A stretch of DNA of 64,000 nucleotides, taken from assembly GCF_001424305.1 (NCBI RefSeq), contig NZ_LMPD01000006.1:6490-70489 (forward strand). The letters run 5' to 3'. Of the stretch, positions 1-9,524 are shown piece by piece. The DNA comes from Pedobacter sp. Leaf176 (GTDB lineage: Bacteria > Bacteroidota > Bacteroidia > Sphingobacteriales > Sphingobacteriaceae). Position 1 is the stretch's first letter, and each line of letters opens with the position of its first letter. The notes beneath the pieces are model-generated. The model had not been told where the DNA came from and made no database searches. It saw only the letters and a list, made by a program, of their open reading frames with translations. The position numbers and the translations under genes are program-made.

Positions 1-290
1 AGATTTTAGGATTACAGGAGTTGGATGCCTATATCAAAGCGAATAAACATTTGCCGGAGATGCCCTCGGCGAAAGAAGTACAAGCAAGCGGTATTGCATT
101 GGGTGAAATGGTTAAGCTACAGCAAAAAAAGATAGAGGAACTGACGCTGCATTTAATAGACAAGGATAAGGCCCTGACTGATACGCAGAAAAAACTTATT
201 CAATTGGCAGAGGCAAATCAAAAAATCGATTTGATAAACATAGACCTATTAAAACGACTCGCTGAAGTTGAAAAAATATTGAAGCAATAA
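1..290 (+). CDS. C-terminal end of a surface/tail-fibre-like protein (partial at left edge)
   Basis: The reading frame is already open at base 3 and carries ILGLQELDAYIKANKHLPEM, so this is the end of a longer gene cut by the window edge; the TTG at 21 is internal. The peptide ends in about 60 residues of heptad-rich coiled coil (KIEELTLHLIDKDKAL). The motif L-ELDAYIKANKHLPE-PSAKEV-GI--GEM is known to me from the C-terminus of many Bacteroidota secreted proteins with repetitive or tail-fibre-like N-termini, where it probably trimerises or anchors the protein. It lies 19 nt upstream of the YD partner gene on the same strand, so it probably belongs to the same transcription unit. The family is recognised from memory; the N-terminal function cannot be judged. 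Confidence 0.7.
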   Translation, partial: ILGLQELDAYIKANKHLPEMPSAKEVQASGIALGEMVKLQQKKIEELTLHLIDKDKALTDTQKKLIQLAEANQKIDLINIDLLKRLAEVEKILKQ

Positions 291-309
291 ACCCTAATAA
301 CTAAACTAA

Positions 310-3300
310 ATGATATCGAAATCCTATTTACGGCGACTAATTTTGGCTGCGATGACATCAGGTTTACTCTGGTCATCGGGTGCATCCGGACAGACGCAAT
401 CCATTAATACACCAAGCCTCACAGCGGTATTGCCGCCGGCGCCAAATGCCTTTGAGCTGACCAAATACAGTGGTTTGCCTATCTCCTTATCGTCGGGTTC
501 GGCTAGTGCCAGCATTCCCATCGGTGAAGTGAGCCATGGCGCTGTTTCCGTTCCGGTTGGCCTGATGTATAATTCAGGTAACGGCATTAAGGTAAACCAA
601 ATTGCTTCAAGGGCTGGAATGGGCTGGGCCATGAACTCCGGCGGCGTCATCTCCAGAACGGTATTTGGCAAGCCAGATGAAAGCACGCATTGGCTTACGC
701 CGCCTGCTGGTTTAAACTCGGGCAGCGTGAATACCGAAAATTATAATTACCTGGATAGTGCCTCCAGAGATTTGTATGATACACAGGCTGATATTTTCAG
801 TTTCGATTTTAATGGTTATTCAGGTAAGTTTTACCTGAAACCCTCGCAAAAAAGTAAAGTTATCCAGCTTAGTGCTTCGCCATTAAAAATCGAAACCAAT
901 TTTAATAATGAATTTTCTGCAGACTGGAGTATCCGCATTACCGATCCATCTGGAACAAAATATTACTTCGGTGGTACCGGTGCGACCGAGAAAAGCAAAA
1001 CTGTGCCTATAGGGTCAACCTGCGGCAAAGTATATGATAGTTTCATCCCTACCGCCTGGTATTTGAAAAGCATTTCCGGTATACATGGCGAATACATCTG
1101 GTTTACCTATACGCCTTGTACATTCGATTACCTGGCCGATGTATCTGAAACGCTGATTCGTACGCCGTCGGGAACTTTATCCACAGCCGCTTGTCCGGGT
1201 GGAAATTGTCCGTCCAGAAATGAAAGCCAGGTTTGTGCAAGTAACCTGCGCAGTGAAGGTGTTATCCTTAAAAGCATTAATTCCAGGTTTACAAAAGCCG
1301 TTTTCCTCTATGGTGGCAGAACGGATATCGCAGGCGATTCGCTAACGACGGCTATAAATTTCTATAAAAAAGGAATTACAGATACCACCGCACTTACGTT
1401 GTATGATAATTATACACTGGCTTATGTAAACAGCAATAACACGAGTTATTATAACCCGCAGTACAATATTACTTCGCTTGCACAAAGACCATTTTTACAA
1501 CAGGTTATCAGGAAACCTGCGGCAGCGAACCCACAAATACATAACCTGAACTATTATAACATGAACGGTTTGGCCAGCAGGCTTGCCTTTGCACAGGATT
1601 ACTGGGGTTATTTTAATGGTAAGAACAACCAACACCTGGTGCCCACCAGTACAGAACCCAATGAATCGGCCTTGTTTTCTACTCTTGCCGATCGGAATCC
1701 GGATGCCGCTTACGCTTATATGGGTTTACTGAGTAGCATCAGTTATCCAACGGGTGGTAAAGACAGTCTGGAATATGAAGCCAACACGGTATTTGAAACC
1801 AGGAACGCCAATGTACCCCGAACTTCGGTGAGCCAGTTTACCACGGGAACGGGTACTTCAACGGGCGTGAGCTATACCACTTCTTTTACCCTATCGCAGG
1901 CGCAAAACGTACCTTTTGATTTATCCTGCCAGTATAGTGGAACAGGTGTAAACGATCAGATTCACCAGCATTCCATCCTGCAACTTCGTAATGAATCGAA
2001 CAATGTAATTTACACCCAGCAGCTGGCCATCGGGCAGAGTTATTCTACTGTACAAACTTTATCGGCCGGAACTTATACCGTTGTATGGACTTCCTATGGT
2101 GCGGCAGCGCAGGGTTCGATAAATTTTAGTTACCAGAGCCAGGGTGCGGGCATTGCCCAGAATTACCAGGCTGGTGGTGTTCGGGTGCTGCGGAACATTT
2201 CCATCCCGAATACCGGTGCAACCCTTCGTAAACGATTGGTTTATGCGGGATTGGGTAGCCAGGCGCTTTCTTCCGGTGTATTGAGGGAACTGCCAGACAG
2301 CAGAAGGTATTATGCGGATTTAGTTGACGGAAAACCCTGCAATGATGGAAGTATTGCGCAGTGCAGTTATAAAATTGCTTATTCTAACCCGGTAAATCCT
2401 TTGTATTACAGTTCCGGAGGCCATATTTATTATACCGATGTGATTGAACTGAAAGATGAAAGCTGGGCCAATGGCGGTACCGCACACCATTATATTGGCG
2501 GAAAGGGCAGTAATCCATTATTGGTAAGAGGTCGTGCCATGCAAGGGGTACCTTTATCTAATTACGGCTTTGCAACGGGCCTGGAAGACCAGACTAAAGA
2601 TTTCCTGGTTAACGGAAGCGGGGTGAACGGTTATATTTATAAAATTGTTAAAGAAACCAAAAAACACTACGTAGCCGATACCAGGTTGCTGCAGGAGCTT
2701 GATAATTATGTGGTTAAAAAATCGTGGCAGAACCCACAGGTGTACAGTACGCCAAACGAATACAGTTTCGCACCTTTTGATGTCGCCATGTTTGCCCATG
2801 TAGCCACCTGGACGTATGCGGATTCCACATCAACTACCCAGTATGATACCGAAGGAAATAATCCATATCAAAATCATACTATTGAAGTCTATAACAACAC
2901 CACACATTTGCAGCCAAACGAGATTTGGACTAACCGCAGTGACGGGAAATCGGGTAAAACGGAATTAAAATATGCCCAGGAGATGCTTGCAGAAACCGGT
3001 GCTGCGGCTTACCAGTCGCTTATAAATGCCAACCGGATAACCATCCCCGTAGTGAAAACAGCATATGTAAATAGTAGCTTAACCCAGCAGCTTACAACAG
3101 ATTATGGCAACTGGAGTGCCGGGGTAACCGAACCGGTATCCGCTAAGCTGAAGGTAGGCTCAGGCAATGCCAATGAGCTGATTAGTTACAATGCCTATGC
3201 CGCCGATGGTAAGTTGCTTACGCAATCGCAGACCGGCGGGATGAAAATCAGTTATAAATATGGCTACCGCAATTTACTGCCTGTTGCAGAATGTAAAAAT

Positions 3301-4296
3301 GCCAACGCAGATGAATTTTATTTTGAAAATTTTGAAGAAAACCTGGGCGCTGCGGGCGGCCATACCGGCATCCGTTCTTATGCGGGCGATTTCCAGGTAA
3401 ACTGGTCGCCACCAAATGGCCGCACTTACCTGGTTGCTTATTTTTACCTGGAAACTGGTAAATGGAAATACAAAGTACAGGATTACAGCACAGGTATTTT
3501 GCTGAGCGATGGCGATGCGATTGATGATGTAGCGGTTTACCCGAAAGATGCCTTATTTAAAAGTTCAGCCTATGATGTGGTAGAAGGATTAAGCGGTACG
3601 ATTGATGAAAAGGGGGAAACCAGTTTTTATGAATATGATGAATTCAGGCGTTTGCTGAACATTAAAGATCAGAATACAAACATCCTGAAAAACTTTAGTT
3701 ACCATCTGGTTAATCCATCGGCTTCAAATACGTACTACAATGCCACTTTTACGCAGAGTTTCAACAAAAGCTGCAGTTCTGGTACAGGCAGTTCGGTTTT
3801 ATATACGGTTAATGCAGGTTCTTACAGTTCAACCATCAGCCAGGCCGATGCCGACAACCAGGCGCAGGCCGATATTGCAGCAAACGGACAGGCAAATGCC
3901 GACACGCAGGGCAGTTGTTTAACCGGGAATGCAAGCGTAAGCTATACAAACGATACGAACATAAATACCAATTCGCAGCGCTCAGGCGGGGTGACCACGC
4001 TGAATGTTAAAAATTCAGCAGGCGCAGTGGTGTATAGTTTTTCTGAAAGCCAGTTAGGCGCCGGTATTACCCTTGCGCCGGGTACCTATACGTTCGAATT
4101 GATTACCTATGGTGCCGTTTACAGCAATTCAGCTCCTAATTATGGCTGGGGCGTAATCCAGTTGCTTAACCCGGCTTTTTCTGGTATCGGCAAGGTATTT
4201 AACGCCAATGGGGTAAATACCTTTTTAATGAGTAACCTCAACCTGGCAGGAGGAAGCTACCAGTTAAGTGTTCAACGCTTTGATTCGATAGATTAA
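310..4296 (+). CDS. Secreted YD/RHS-partner protein with DUF5977-like segment
   Basis: This 1328-residue protein starts with a signal peptide (about residues 1-28). A SpvB/TcaC-like opening follows, in which SIPIGEVSHGAVSVPVGL and GMGWAMNSGGVISR match the conserved start of Bacteroidota YD-type proteins. The middle is rich in Tyr, Asn, Gly and Thr beta-structure. Around residues 1140-1200, SYSSTISQADADNQAQADI in the context YYNATFTQ...CSSGTGSSV matches DUF5977. It stops 1 nt before the RHS gene at 4298, so the two are almost certainly co-transcribed. In polymorphic-toxin loci such partners probably form part of the shell or surface assembly that carries the RHS protein; that role is inferred. 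There is no toxin-like tip at its own C-terminus. Confidence 0.8.
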   Translation: MISKSYLRRLILAAMTSGLLWSSGASGQTQSINTPSLTAVLPPAPNAFELTKYSGLPISLSSGSASASIPIGEVSHGAVSVPVGLMYNSGNGIKVNQIASRAGMGWAMNSGGVISRTVFGKPDESTHWLTPPAGLNSGSVNTENYNYLDSASRDLYDTQADIFSFDFNGYSGKFYLKPSQKSKVIQLSASPLKIETNFNNEFSADWSIRITDPSGTKYYFGGTGATEKSKTVPIGSTCGKVYDSFIPTAWYLKSISGIHGEYIWFTYTPCTFDYLADVSETLIRTPSGTLSTAACPGGNCPSRNESQVCASNLRSEGVILKSINSRFTKAVFLYGGRTDIAGDSLTTAINFYKKGITDTTALTLYDNYTLAYVNSNNTSYYNPQYNITSLAQRPFLQQVIRKPAAANPQIHNLNYYNMNGLASRLAFAQDYWGYFNGKNNQHLVPTSTEPNESALFSTLADRNPDAAYAYMGLLSSISYPTGGKDSLEYEANTVFETRNANVPRTSVSQFTTGTGTSTGVSYTTSFTLSQAQNVPFDLSCQYSGTGVNDQIHQHSILQLRNESNNVIYTQQLAIGQSYSTVQTLSAGTYTVVWTSYGAAAQGSINFSYQSQGAGIAQNYQAGGVRVLRNISIPNTGATLRKRLVYAGLGSQALSSGVLRELPDSRRYYADLVDGKPCNDGSIAQCSYKIAYSNPVNPLYYSSGGHIYYTDVIELKDESWANGGTAHHYIGGKGSNPLLVRGRAMQGVPLSNYGFATGLEDQTKDFLVNGSGVNGYIYKIVKETKKHYVADTRLLQELDNYVVKKSWQNPQVYSTPNEYSFAPFDVAMFAHVATWTYADSTSTTQYDTEGNNPYQNHTIEVYNNTTHLQPNEIWTNRSDGKSGKTELKYAQEMLAETGAAAYQSLINANRITIPVVKTAYVNSSLTQQLTTDYGNWSAGVTEPVSAKLKVGSGNANELISYNAYAADGKLLTQSQTGGMKISYKYGYRNLLPVAECKNANADEFYFENFEENLGAAGGHTGIRSYAGDFQVNWSPPNGRTYLVAYFYLETGKWKYKVQDYSTGILLSDGDAIDDVAVYPKDALFKSSAYDVVEGLSGTIDEKGETSFYEYDEFRRLLNIKDQNTNILKNFSYHLVNPSASNTYYNATFTQSFNKSCSSGTGSSVLYTVNAGSYSSTISQADADNQAQADIAANGQANADTQGSCLTGNASVSYTNDTNINTNSQRSGGVTTLNVKNSAGAVVYSFSESQLGAGITLAPGTYTFELITYGAVYSNSAPNYGWGVIQLLNPAFSGIGKVFNANGVNTFLMSNLNLAGGSYQLSVQRFDSID

Positions 4297-4297
4297 T

Positions 4298-7200
4298 ATG
4301 AAAAACCGTATTTATAAAATAGTTGTTTTTGTAGCCATCTTAATTAGCAGCTACAACGCCCTATTGGCGCAACAACACGTTACCTACAATAGCTATAACG
4401 GGCAATCACAATTGTTTGCACCGGGCAGTGTAACCTTAACCGATGGTTTTTACGTGCCATCGGGCAGCAGTTTGCGCGTATTTACCGGCATTTCTTTCCA
4501 GGATTGCTTTGCCCTTTCGTACACACCCACGGCAAACCAGAATTATGTACTCGCCAGGACATTTAAAATGCCGGGGGTAAATGCCGCTAACCTGGCTACG
4601 GCACGCAATGCCTGCGAGGAAAGTCAGGTTATCCAGTATTTTGATGGACTCGGCAGGCCTTTGCAAACCATTAATGTACAGGCGAGTCCGGCTCATAAGG
4701 ATTTGATTCAGCCGGTGGTGTATGATCAGCTGGGTCGCGAAACGCTGAAGTACCAGCCTTATACAGAATCGGGTAGCAATGGGAATTACCGCGCCAATGC
4801 GTTGCAAGGCGGGCAGCAAGCTTTTTACAACTCGGCAGGCATAAAAAATACCGCTTATCCCTACAGTAAATCACTGCTGGAAGCCAGTCCGCTTAACCGG
4901 GCAATGGAAATTGGTGCACCGGGCGAAGCCTGGCAGCCGCAAATCGCGGGCAACACGAACACCGGGCATACGAAAAAAATGCATTACGGCACCAATACCA
5001 GTGGGGAAGTAGCCATTTGGGTGCCATTGGGCAGCGGCGCCAGTACCAGTGCAAATTACCTCGCCGGAAGCCTGGTTAAAACCACCACAACCGACGAAAA
5101 TTACCTGCTTTCGGATGGTAATGCCGGGAAAACCGAAGAATTTAAAGATTTTGAAGGCCGCGTGGTGCTGAAAAGACAGTTTACGACAACAGAAACCTTA
5201 TCGACTTATTATGTATATGATGATTATGACAACTTAAGGTATGTACTGCCGCCGGCCATCCATGTTAGTCCTTTAAGTTTAACGGCTTTTAATGAAACCG
5301 ATGCGGCTTTTAATAATTTCATTTACGCTTATCGTTACGATGATCGCAAACGGGTAACTGAAAAGAAAATACCTGGTAAGGGCTGGGAATCGATGGTGTA
5401 CAACACGCTTAACCAGGTGGTATTAAGCCAGGATGAAGTTCAGAAAAATAACGGTCAGTGGTTGTTCACCAAATATGATGTACAGGGAAGGGCTATTATA
5501 TCTGGTTTGTATACAGACGGCAGTTCACTTTTGGCATTACAGACAACGGTTAACAACCAGGGGTCTAAATGGGAAGTTCGCTCCTCTGGTAGCGATTATA
5601 GTAACAATGCTTTTCCGCAGAATAATACCAATGTGCAAACCGTCAATTATTATGATGATTATGCTTTTCCGGGCAACCTTTGGACACCAAATGGCATTAC
5701 AGAAGTGTCTGCAGCCCGGACAAAAGGTTTGTTAACGGGAACCAAGGTAAAGGTAATCGGGACCAGTGATGTGCTTTTGAGTGTGAACCTGTATGATGAG
5801 GAAAGTAAGGTTTTAAAAACCTACAGCCAGCATTACCTCGCCGGAAGCATTAATAACGCTAATTATGACGAAGTTAGTAATACTTATAGTTTTATAGGCG
5901 AACTGGTTTACAGTTCGAGGGTTCACCATACAACGGCTGGAAATACCACGATAGCTACCCGTTATGAATACGACCATGCAGGGCGTAAAAAAGCGGTGAT
6001 GGAACAAATTAATGCTAAAGAGGAAGTGGTTATCGCCAAGCTGGATTATGATGAAATTGGAGAATTGAAAAACAAATCGCTGCATAGCCTGGATGGAAAC
6101 GCTTTCCTTCACACAACAGATTTTGCCTATAATGAAAGGGGCTGGCTGAAAAGCAGTATAAATAATCTGTTTAGCATGCAATTGGATTACCATGAAAATG
6201 GAAGCGGGCAGTATAACGGCAACATCGGTAAACAGTACTGGTCAGCAAACAATAATCCATTGGCGTCCAATATATACATGACTTATAGTTATGATAAACT
6301 GAACCGTTTGACAGGCGCAAACAGTACAGGCATTTCCATGAGCGAAAATATTACCTATGATGTGATGGGGAATATCCGTACGTTAAGCAGAGACGGAGGC
6401 ACTGCGAATTTATACCATTATAATGGTAACCAGTTATATTATGCGGAAAATGTAACCATTGGATATGTTTACGATGCGAACGGTAATGCAACAACTGATG
6501 GCCGGACGGGTTTTAATTTCAGTTATAATTACCTGAACCTGCCCAGTCAGGTAAGCAATGGTGCAAATCTGACTTATGTTTACGATGCGGCAGGAAGCAA
6601 ACTAAGAAAAATAAATGGAGCTGTTACGATAAACTATATTGATGGTATTCAATATAAAACAGACGGGAGCATAGATTTTGTACAAACCGAAGAAGGCATC
6701 GCCAGAAACCAGGGCGGTGGTAATTTCAGTTATGAATATAACGTCGCTGACCATTTAGGCAACAACAGGGTTAGTTTTTATAAAAACCCGGCTAACCAGC
6801 AAGTAGAAGTGTTACAAAGAGACGACTACTACGCATTCGGACTTAGAAAAAATCCACAATTCGGAAATAATAAATATCTTTATAACGGTAAGGAGTTGCA
6901 GGATGAGTTAGGGCAATATGATTATGGGGCGAGGTTTTATGACCCGGTAGTAGGTAGGTGGAATGTAGTGGATCCGTTGGCGGAGAAAGATAGGAAGACA
7001 AATCCTTATGCTTATGCATTTAACAATCCGATGCGTTTCATTGATCCTGACGGAATGTTTGGTATGGAGGTGATTGGAGGACAAGCTTGGTCGGATATGA
7101 TTACTGCTAAGAGTGCTCTTGAAAATCAGGGATCAGATGAGGATGAGCCGAAGAAAAAGCAGAATAGTGGTGAGCAGGCAGCAAGACAGGTTTTACAAGG

Positions 7201-7729
7201 GAACTGGTTCTACAGAATGTTTGCGGGTAACGCCGTAATGGCAGCTGGTAGAGCATTGGATATTTATGATCAAGAAGGTATTAACGGTTATACATATACA
7301 ATGTGGGCACAAGCCCATCAAGAAATAGGTATAGAATTTGCAACTGGTCAGTATATTAATCCTTGGGAAAATACTGCGATTACTTTTGGCAACAGAACTA
7401 GTAAATTGTTGGAAACCTCGGAAACAACAGTAACTGCAGAATTAGCAGACTTAAATCCTACTCATTTTATAACGCGATCTAAAAGCCAAATGCAAACCCT
7501 TGTAGAGGATATAAAAATAAATGGAATTACTAATGCTATTGAATACGTCGAGCATAAAGGTCAAAAATTTATAGTTGGAGGAAACCATCGGTATTTTATC
7601 GCTCAAAAATTAGGAATAAAAAATGTAAAAGTAAAAGAAGTTTCATTACCTTTTGCAGGTTATAAGAGCGCAAATGATTTTATGCTTGATGGTAAAAACC
7701 CTGGATATTGGAAATATGTAAAAAAATAA
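4298..7729 (+). CDS. RHS-repeat polymorphic toxin with ParB-like C-terminal tip
   Basis: This 1143-residue protein has a signal peptide (residues 1-25), a DUF6443-like N-terminal region (YFDGLGRPLQT, YDQLGRETLKYQPY) and many YD repeats. The RHS core ends near residue 915 with YDYGARFYDPVVGRWNVVDP and then FIDPDGMFG. The roughly 220 residues after the core are the variable tip. The last 100 contain LVEDIKINGITNAIEYVEHKG and FIVGGNHRYFIAQKLGIKNV, which match the ParB/sulfiredoxin-like fold found in some polymorphic toxins as a nuclease domain. It follows the partner gene by 1 nt and precedes a probable immunity gene by 8 nt. It is the only complete RHS gene in the window and presumably the expressed one. 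The enzymatic activity and target of the tip are inferred. Confidence 0.85.
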   Translation: MKNRIYKIVVFVAILISSYNALLAQQHVTYNSYNGQSQLFAPGSVTLTDGFYVPSGSSLRVFTGISFQDCFALSYTPTANQNYVLARTFKMPGVNAANLATARNACEESQVIQYFDGLGRPLQTINVQASPAHKDLIQPVVYDQLGRETLKYQPYTESGSNGNYRANALQGGQQAFYNSAGIKNTAYPYSKSLLEASPLNRAMEIGAPGEAWQPQIAGNTNTGHTKKMHYGTNTSGEVAIWVPLGSGASTSANYLAGSLVKTTTTDENYLLSDGNAGKTEEFKDFEGRVVLKRQFTTTETLSTYYVYDDYDNLRYVLPPAIHVSPLSLTAFNETDAAFNNFIYAYRYDDRKRVTEKKIPGKGWESMVYNTLNQVVLSQDEVQKNNGQWLFTKYDVQGRAIISGLYTDGSSLLALQTTVNNQGSKWEVRSSGSDYSNNAFPQNNTNVQTVNYYDDYAFPGNLWTPNGITEVSAARTKGLLTGTKVKVIGTSDVLLSVNLYDEESKVLKTYSQHYLAGSINNANYDEVSNTYSFIGELVYSSRVHHTTAGNTTIATRYEYDHAGRKKAVMEQINAKEEVVIAKLDYDEIGELKNKSLHSLDGNAFLHTTDFAYNERGWLKSSINNLFSMQLDYHENGSGQYNGNIGKQYWSANNNPLASNIYMTYSYDKLNRLTGANSTGISMSENITYDVMGNIRTLSRDGGTANLYHYNGNQLYYAENVTIGYVYDANGNATTDGRTGFNFSYNYLNLPSQVSNGANLTYVYDAAGSKLRKINGAVTINYIDGIQYKTDGSIDFVQTEEGIARNQGGGNFSYEYNVADHLGNNRVSFYKNPANQQVEVLQRDDYYAFGLRKNPQFGNNKYLYNGKELQDELGQYDYGARFYDPVVGRWNVVDPLAEKDRKTNPYAYAFNNPMRFIDPDGMFGMEVIGGQAWSDMITAKSALENQGSDEDEPKKKQNSGEQAARQVLQGNWFYRMFAGNAVMAAGRALDIYDQEGINGYTYTMWAQAHQEIGIEFATGQYINPWENTAITFGNRTSKLLETSETTVTAELADLNPTHFITRSKSQMQTLVEDIKINGITNAIEYVEHKGQKFIVGGNHRYFIAQKLGIKNVKVKEVSLPFAGYKSANDFMLDGKNPGYWKYVKK
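5844..5955 (+). repeat. RHS-internal segment repeated at two downstream cassettes
   Basis: This stretch of the full RHS gene (protein motif GSINNANYDEVSNTYSF) is nearly identical to 9752-9864, with two differences by eye in about 104 bases, and is very close to 12724-12835. Beyond about 5956 the full gene diverges from the other two copies. This short block is therefore a ready site for homologous recombination between the expressed gene and the downstream promoterless cassettes. Confidence 0.85.
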
Positions 7730-7737
7730 AGTAGGTT

Positions 7738-8199
7738 ATGGCATTGTGGCATTATTCATTTATCGTAATCCCAAAGGAAGAAACTAATATGTTTGTTTGG
7801 GAAGACAAATTCAAGAATTCAGAGTATGGTTTCGATGATGCTCCGTTTTGGGATTTTAAGCTTTATGATAAGTCTGTATTTTATGAGTTAAGTAAAATAC
7901 TTCCTAGGGAAGATTCATGGCACTCAAATATTGAATTGTATGGAAATGAAAATTCAAACAATATAGAAGTATATGTTGATTTTAAAAGAATTAAATCTGT
8001 CTCTCTGAGAATTGATTTTAGAAGTAATTACAGTTTTATCTTAATTGAAATAATTGAATTCTTTATTCTAAATGGTTTTACAATGCTAGATGAGAATCTA
8101 GAATTAGTTATACTAAATTTTGAAATCATAAAAAGCATTATAGACAATTCTAGTCAATTTAAAAAATATAATGAATTATCGGTTGACTCAAAGTCTTAG
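7738..8199 (+). CDS. Probable immunity protein for the ParB-like RHS tip
   Basis: This 153-residue cytosolic protein has no signal peptide. It is acidic and rich in aromatic residues, with alternating beta-strands and a hydrophobic stretch around LIEIIEFFILNGFTML. I recognise no family. Its place 8 nt after the toxin stop, its size, and its AT-rich composition compared with the RHS core are what is expected of a cognate immunity gene. A second possible start is the Met at residue 18, but the first ATG keeps the tighter spacing. The role is inferred from position only. Confidence 0.6.
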   Translation: MALWHYSFIVIPKEETNMFVWEDKFKNSEYGFDDAPFWDFKLYDKSVFYELSKILPREDSWHSNIELYGNENSNNIEVYVDFKRIKSVSLRIDFRSNYSFILIEIIEFFILNGFTMLDENLELVILNFEIIKSIIDNSSQFKKYNELSVDSKS

Positions 8200-8301
8200 A
8201 ATTTCCTTACAAATCAGGTAATTGGATTTACAGCGTGTGGCGTAATAAATCGGCATTATTGTCATTTTCAGCTTCAATCCATATAATGAATGTGTTAAGA
8301 A

Positions 8302-8595
8302 ATGATGAAAAATAATATTAGTAATTATGCGCAACATATCAATGAATATGTTTCAAAATTATCAAGACAACATCGTCGTATTTTTTGTAATTTAAATTGT
8401 GAGAAATTACTTCCCGCATACAAACTTTTTTCTGAACTTGAAAATTGGGGTAATGTATCTGATCTTGAAAAAATTATTGAGGAAATATATATTAACCAAT
8501 TTACCAAATCTGATATTGAGGTTAAGGTATTGGAAAAAATGCCCCCACTCGTCTTAGCGTCTCGCTCATCATGCTCCTCAAAACAGTGTAGCTAG
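8302..8595 (+). pseudogene. Broken DUF416 (YjaG-like) immunity-type gene
   Basis: The first 80 codons read as a DUF416-family protein: KLSRQHRRIFCNLNCEKLLP, followed by KLFSELENWGN and an acidic helix, is the typical opening of that family. At about 8542 the sequence enters the locus-specific element CCCCCACTCGTCTTAGC, and the frame then closes after nonsense residues (PLVLASRSSCSSKQCS). In another frame, 8567-8640 could encode HHAPQNSVASQILKDCSGY, which fits the later part of the family, so the element may interrupt rather than replace the 3' half. DUF416 proteins occur as immunity-like genes in RHS loci; no partner toxin survives next to it. Confidence 0.55.
8542..8566 (+). repeat. Cassette-boundary hairpin element, copy A (half)
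   Basis: This copy keeps the C-rich lead-in and the left arm GTCTTAGC plus the loop GTCTC, but the right arm is cut after GCT. It lies inside the DUF416 gene remnant. Confidence 0.6.
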
Positions 8596-8672
8596 TCAAA
8601 TACTGAAGGACTGTTCAGGGTATTGAGGCAATTGACTGAGGAAGAGGAAAGCGGTCGTCTTACAAGAAAGAG

Positions 8673-9002
8673 TTGTTGAATGTAAAAGAAACAATGGGAC
8701 TAAATGCATCTTCTTCTAGGGCAGCAAGAAGACAGAAGATGCGTTATGCTGGTATTCCAACAAGCCAGCAACCATCTTCTCAATCGGCAAATAGTTCTGG
8801 TAGGGAAAATACTTACGACACTATAGAGAGCTGGTATGCCCCGGGAAAAAAGTCAGTTCACTAATAGACCAAGGATATTAGCTATCCAGGACAAGCTCAC
8901 TGGGAAGTTGGAAAGGTAAAATTGGATCAATTTGGGCAACCAACAAAAAATACATATGGAAGACCACAATTAAAAAATGGTAAGACAAAAGTCAATTATT
9001 AA
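8673..9002 (+). pseudogene. Orphan RHS toxin tip with two tandem in-frame stops
   Basis: The frame reads RAARRQKMRYAGIPTSQQPS, then GKKSVH, then TAA TAG at 8862-8867. It continues in the same frame as TKDISYPGQAHWEVGKVKLD and GQPTKNTYGRPQLKNGKTKV to a stop at 9000-9002. AGIPTSQQP followed by a His-containing GQAHWE block matches a nuclease-like C-terminal toxin family I know from RHS and contact-dependent toxins; the exact family name is uncertain. There is no RHS core upstream, so this is a detached tip. The two adjacent stops would have inactivated it. It ends in an overlap TAATG with the following gene, the original toxin-immunity junction. Confidence 0.6.
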
Positions 9003-9481
9003 TGGAAACACCTGATCAAAAGCGGCGAAGGATTTATGGAAGACAATATTTGTCTGAATATCTTAATATATTTGACAAAATTCTTAATATAAAAATCACT
9101 GAAAAGGATCTTTTATCTTTAGAAGACGTTGATAAGATTATTTCCGGAGGAAGAGCAAAATTATATTTTGAAAAAATTATTCCATTTAATGATAAACGAT
9201 ACTTTCATAAACTCGTTACAGATCATATACTTGGATTTAATGAGCCCGCGTTTACATTCATCGAACATTCCCTAGAATGTGGAGCTGCAAAAATTCAGGG
9301 GCTTCATGAATTTAATTTCAATTTTAAATTTGATGATGAACCAGCTGGACTCATTTCCATTATGATTGAAAGAACCTCGGAAGAATTATTATTGGATTTT
9401 TATGAGGAAAATTCAATTAGATTAATGAAGGTTTCTATATATAACAATTTTAATAGCCCCCCCTCTAGTCCAAGATTGTAA
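9002..9481 (+). CDS. Orphan immunity-type protein
   Basis: This 159-residue soluble protein starts inside the stop codon of the orphan toxin tip (TAATG), an arrangement that suggests it was translated coupled to that toxin. It has no recognised domain; the sequence is acidic with alternating strands (FTFIEHSLECGAAKIQGL, ISIMIERTSEELLLDFYEE). The final residues SPPSSPRL are encoded by a degenerate copy of the cassette-boundary element (CCCCCCCTCTAGTC), so the natural C-terminus probably lay a few codons earlier. Immunity genes kept after loss of the toxin can protect against sister strains; that role is inferred. Confidence 0.55.
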   Translation: METPDQKRRRIYGRQYLSEYLNIFDKILNIKITEKDLLSLEDVDKIISGGRAKLYFEKIIPFNDKRYFHKLVTDHILGFNEPAFTFIEHSLECGAAKIQGLHEFNFNFKFDDEPAGLISIMIERTSEELLLDFYEENSIRLMKVSIYNNFNSPPSSPRL

Positions 9482-9490
9482 GTTCAATAG

Positions 9491-9519
9491 TTCTAGCACA
9501 AGTGTTCCTTGTGCTAGAA
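9491..9519. repeat. Perfect 12-bp hairpin after orphan immunity gene
   Basis: TTCTAGCACAAG pairs perfectly with CTTGTGCTAGAA around a 5-nt loop. It sits 10 nt after the immunity stop and just before boundary element B. There is no T-run directly after it, so it may be a structural or recombination feature rather than a terminator. Confidence 0.7.
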
Positions 9520-9524
9520 ACCCC

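Noticed and set aside
3740..3922. Overlapping plus-strand frame inside the YD partner gene
   Set aside because: It is an out-of-frame shadow of the DUF5977-like region with no start context or similarity.
5813..6193. Minus-strand open frame inside the RHS gene, with relatives at 9719-10111 and 12703-12921
   Set aside because: They exist only because the repeated RHS segment is read backwards; the plus strand has the conserved RHS protein.
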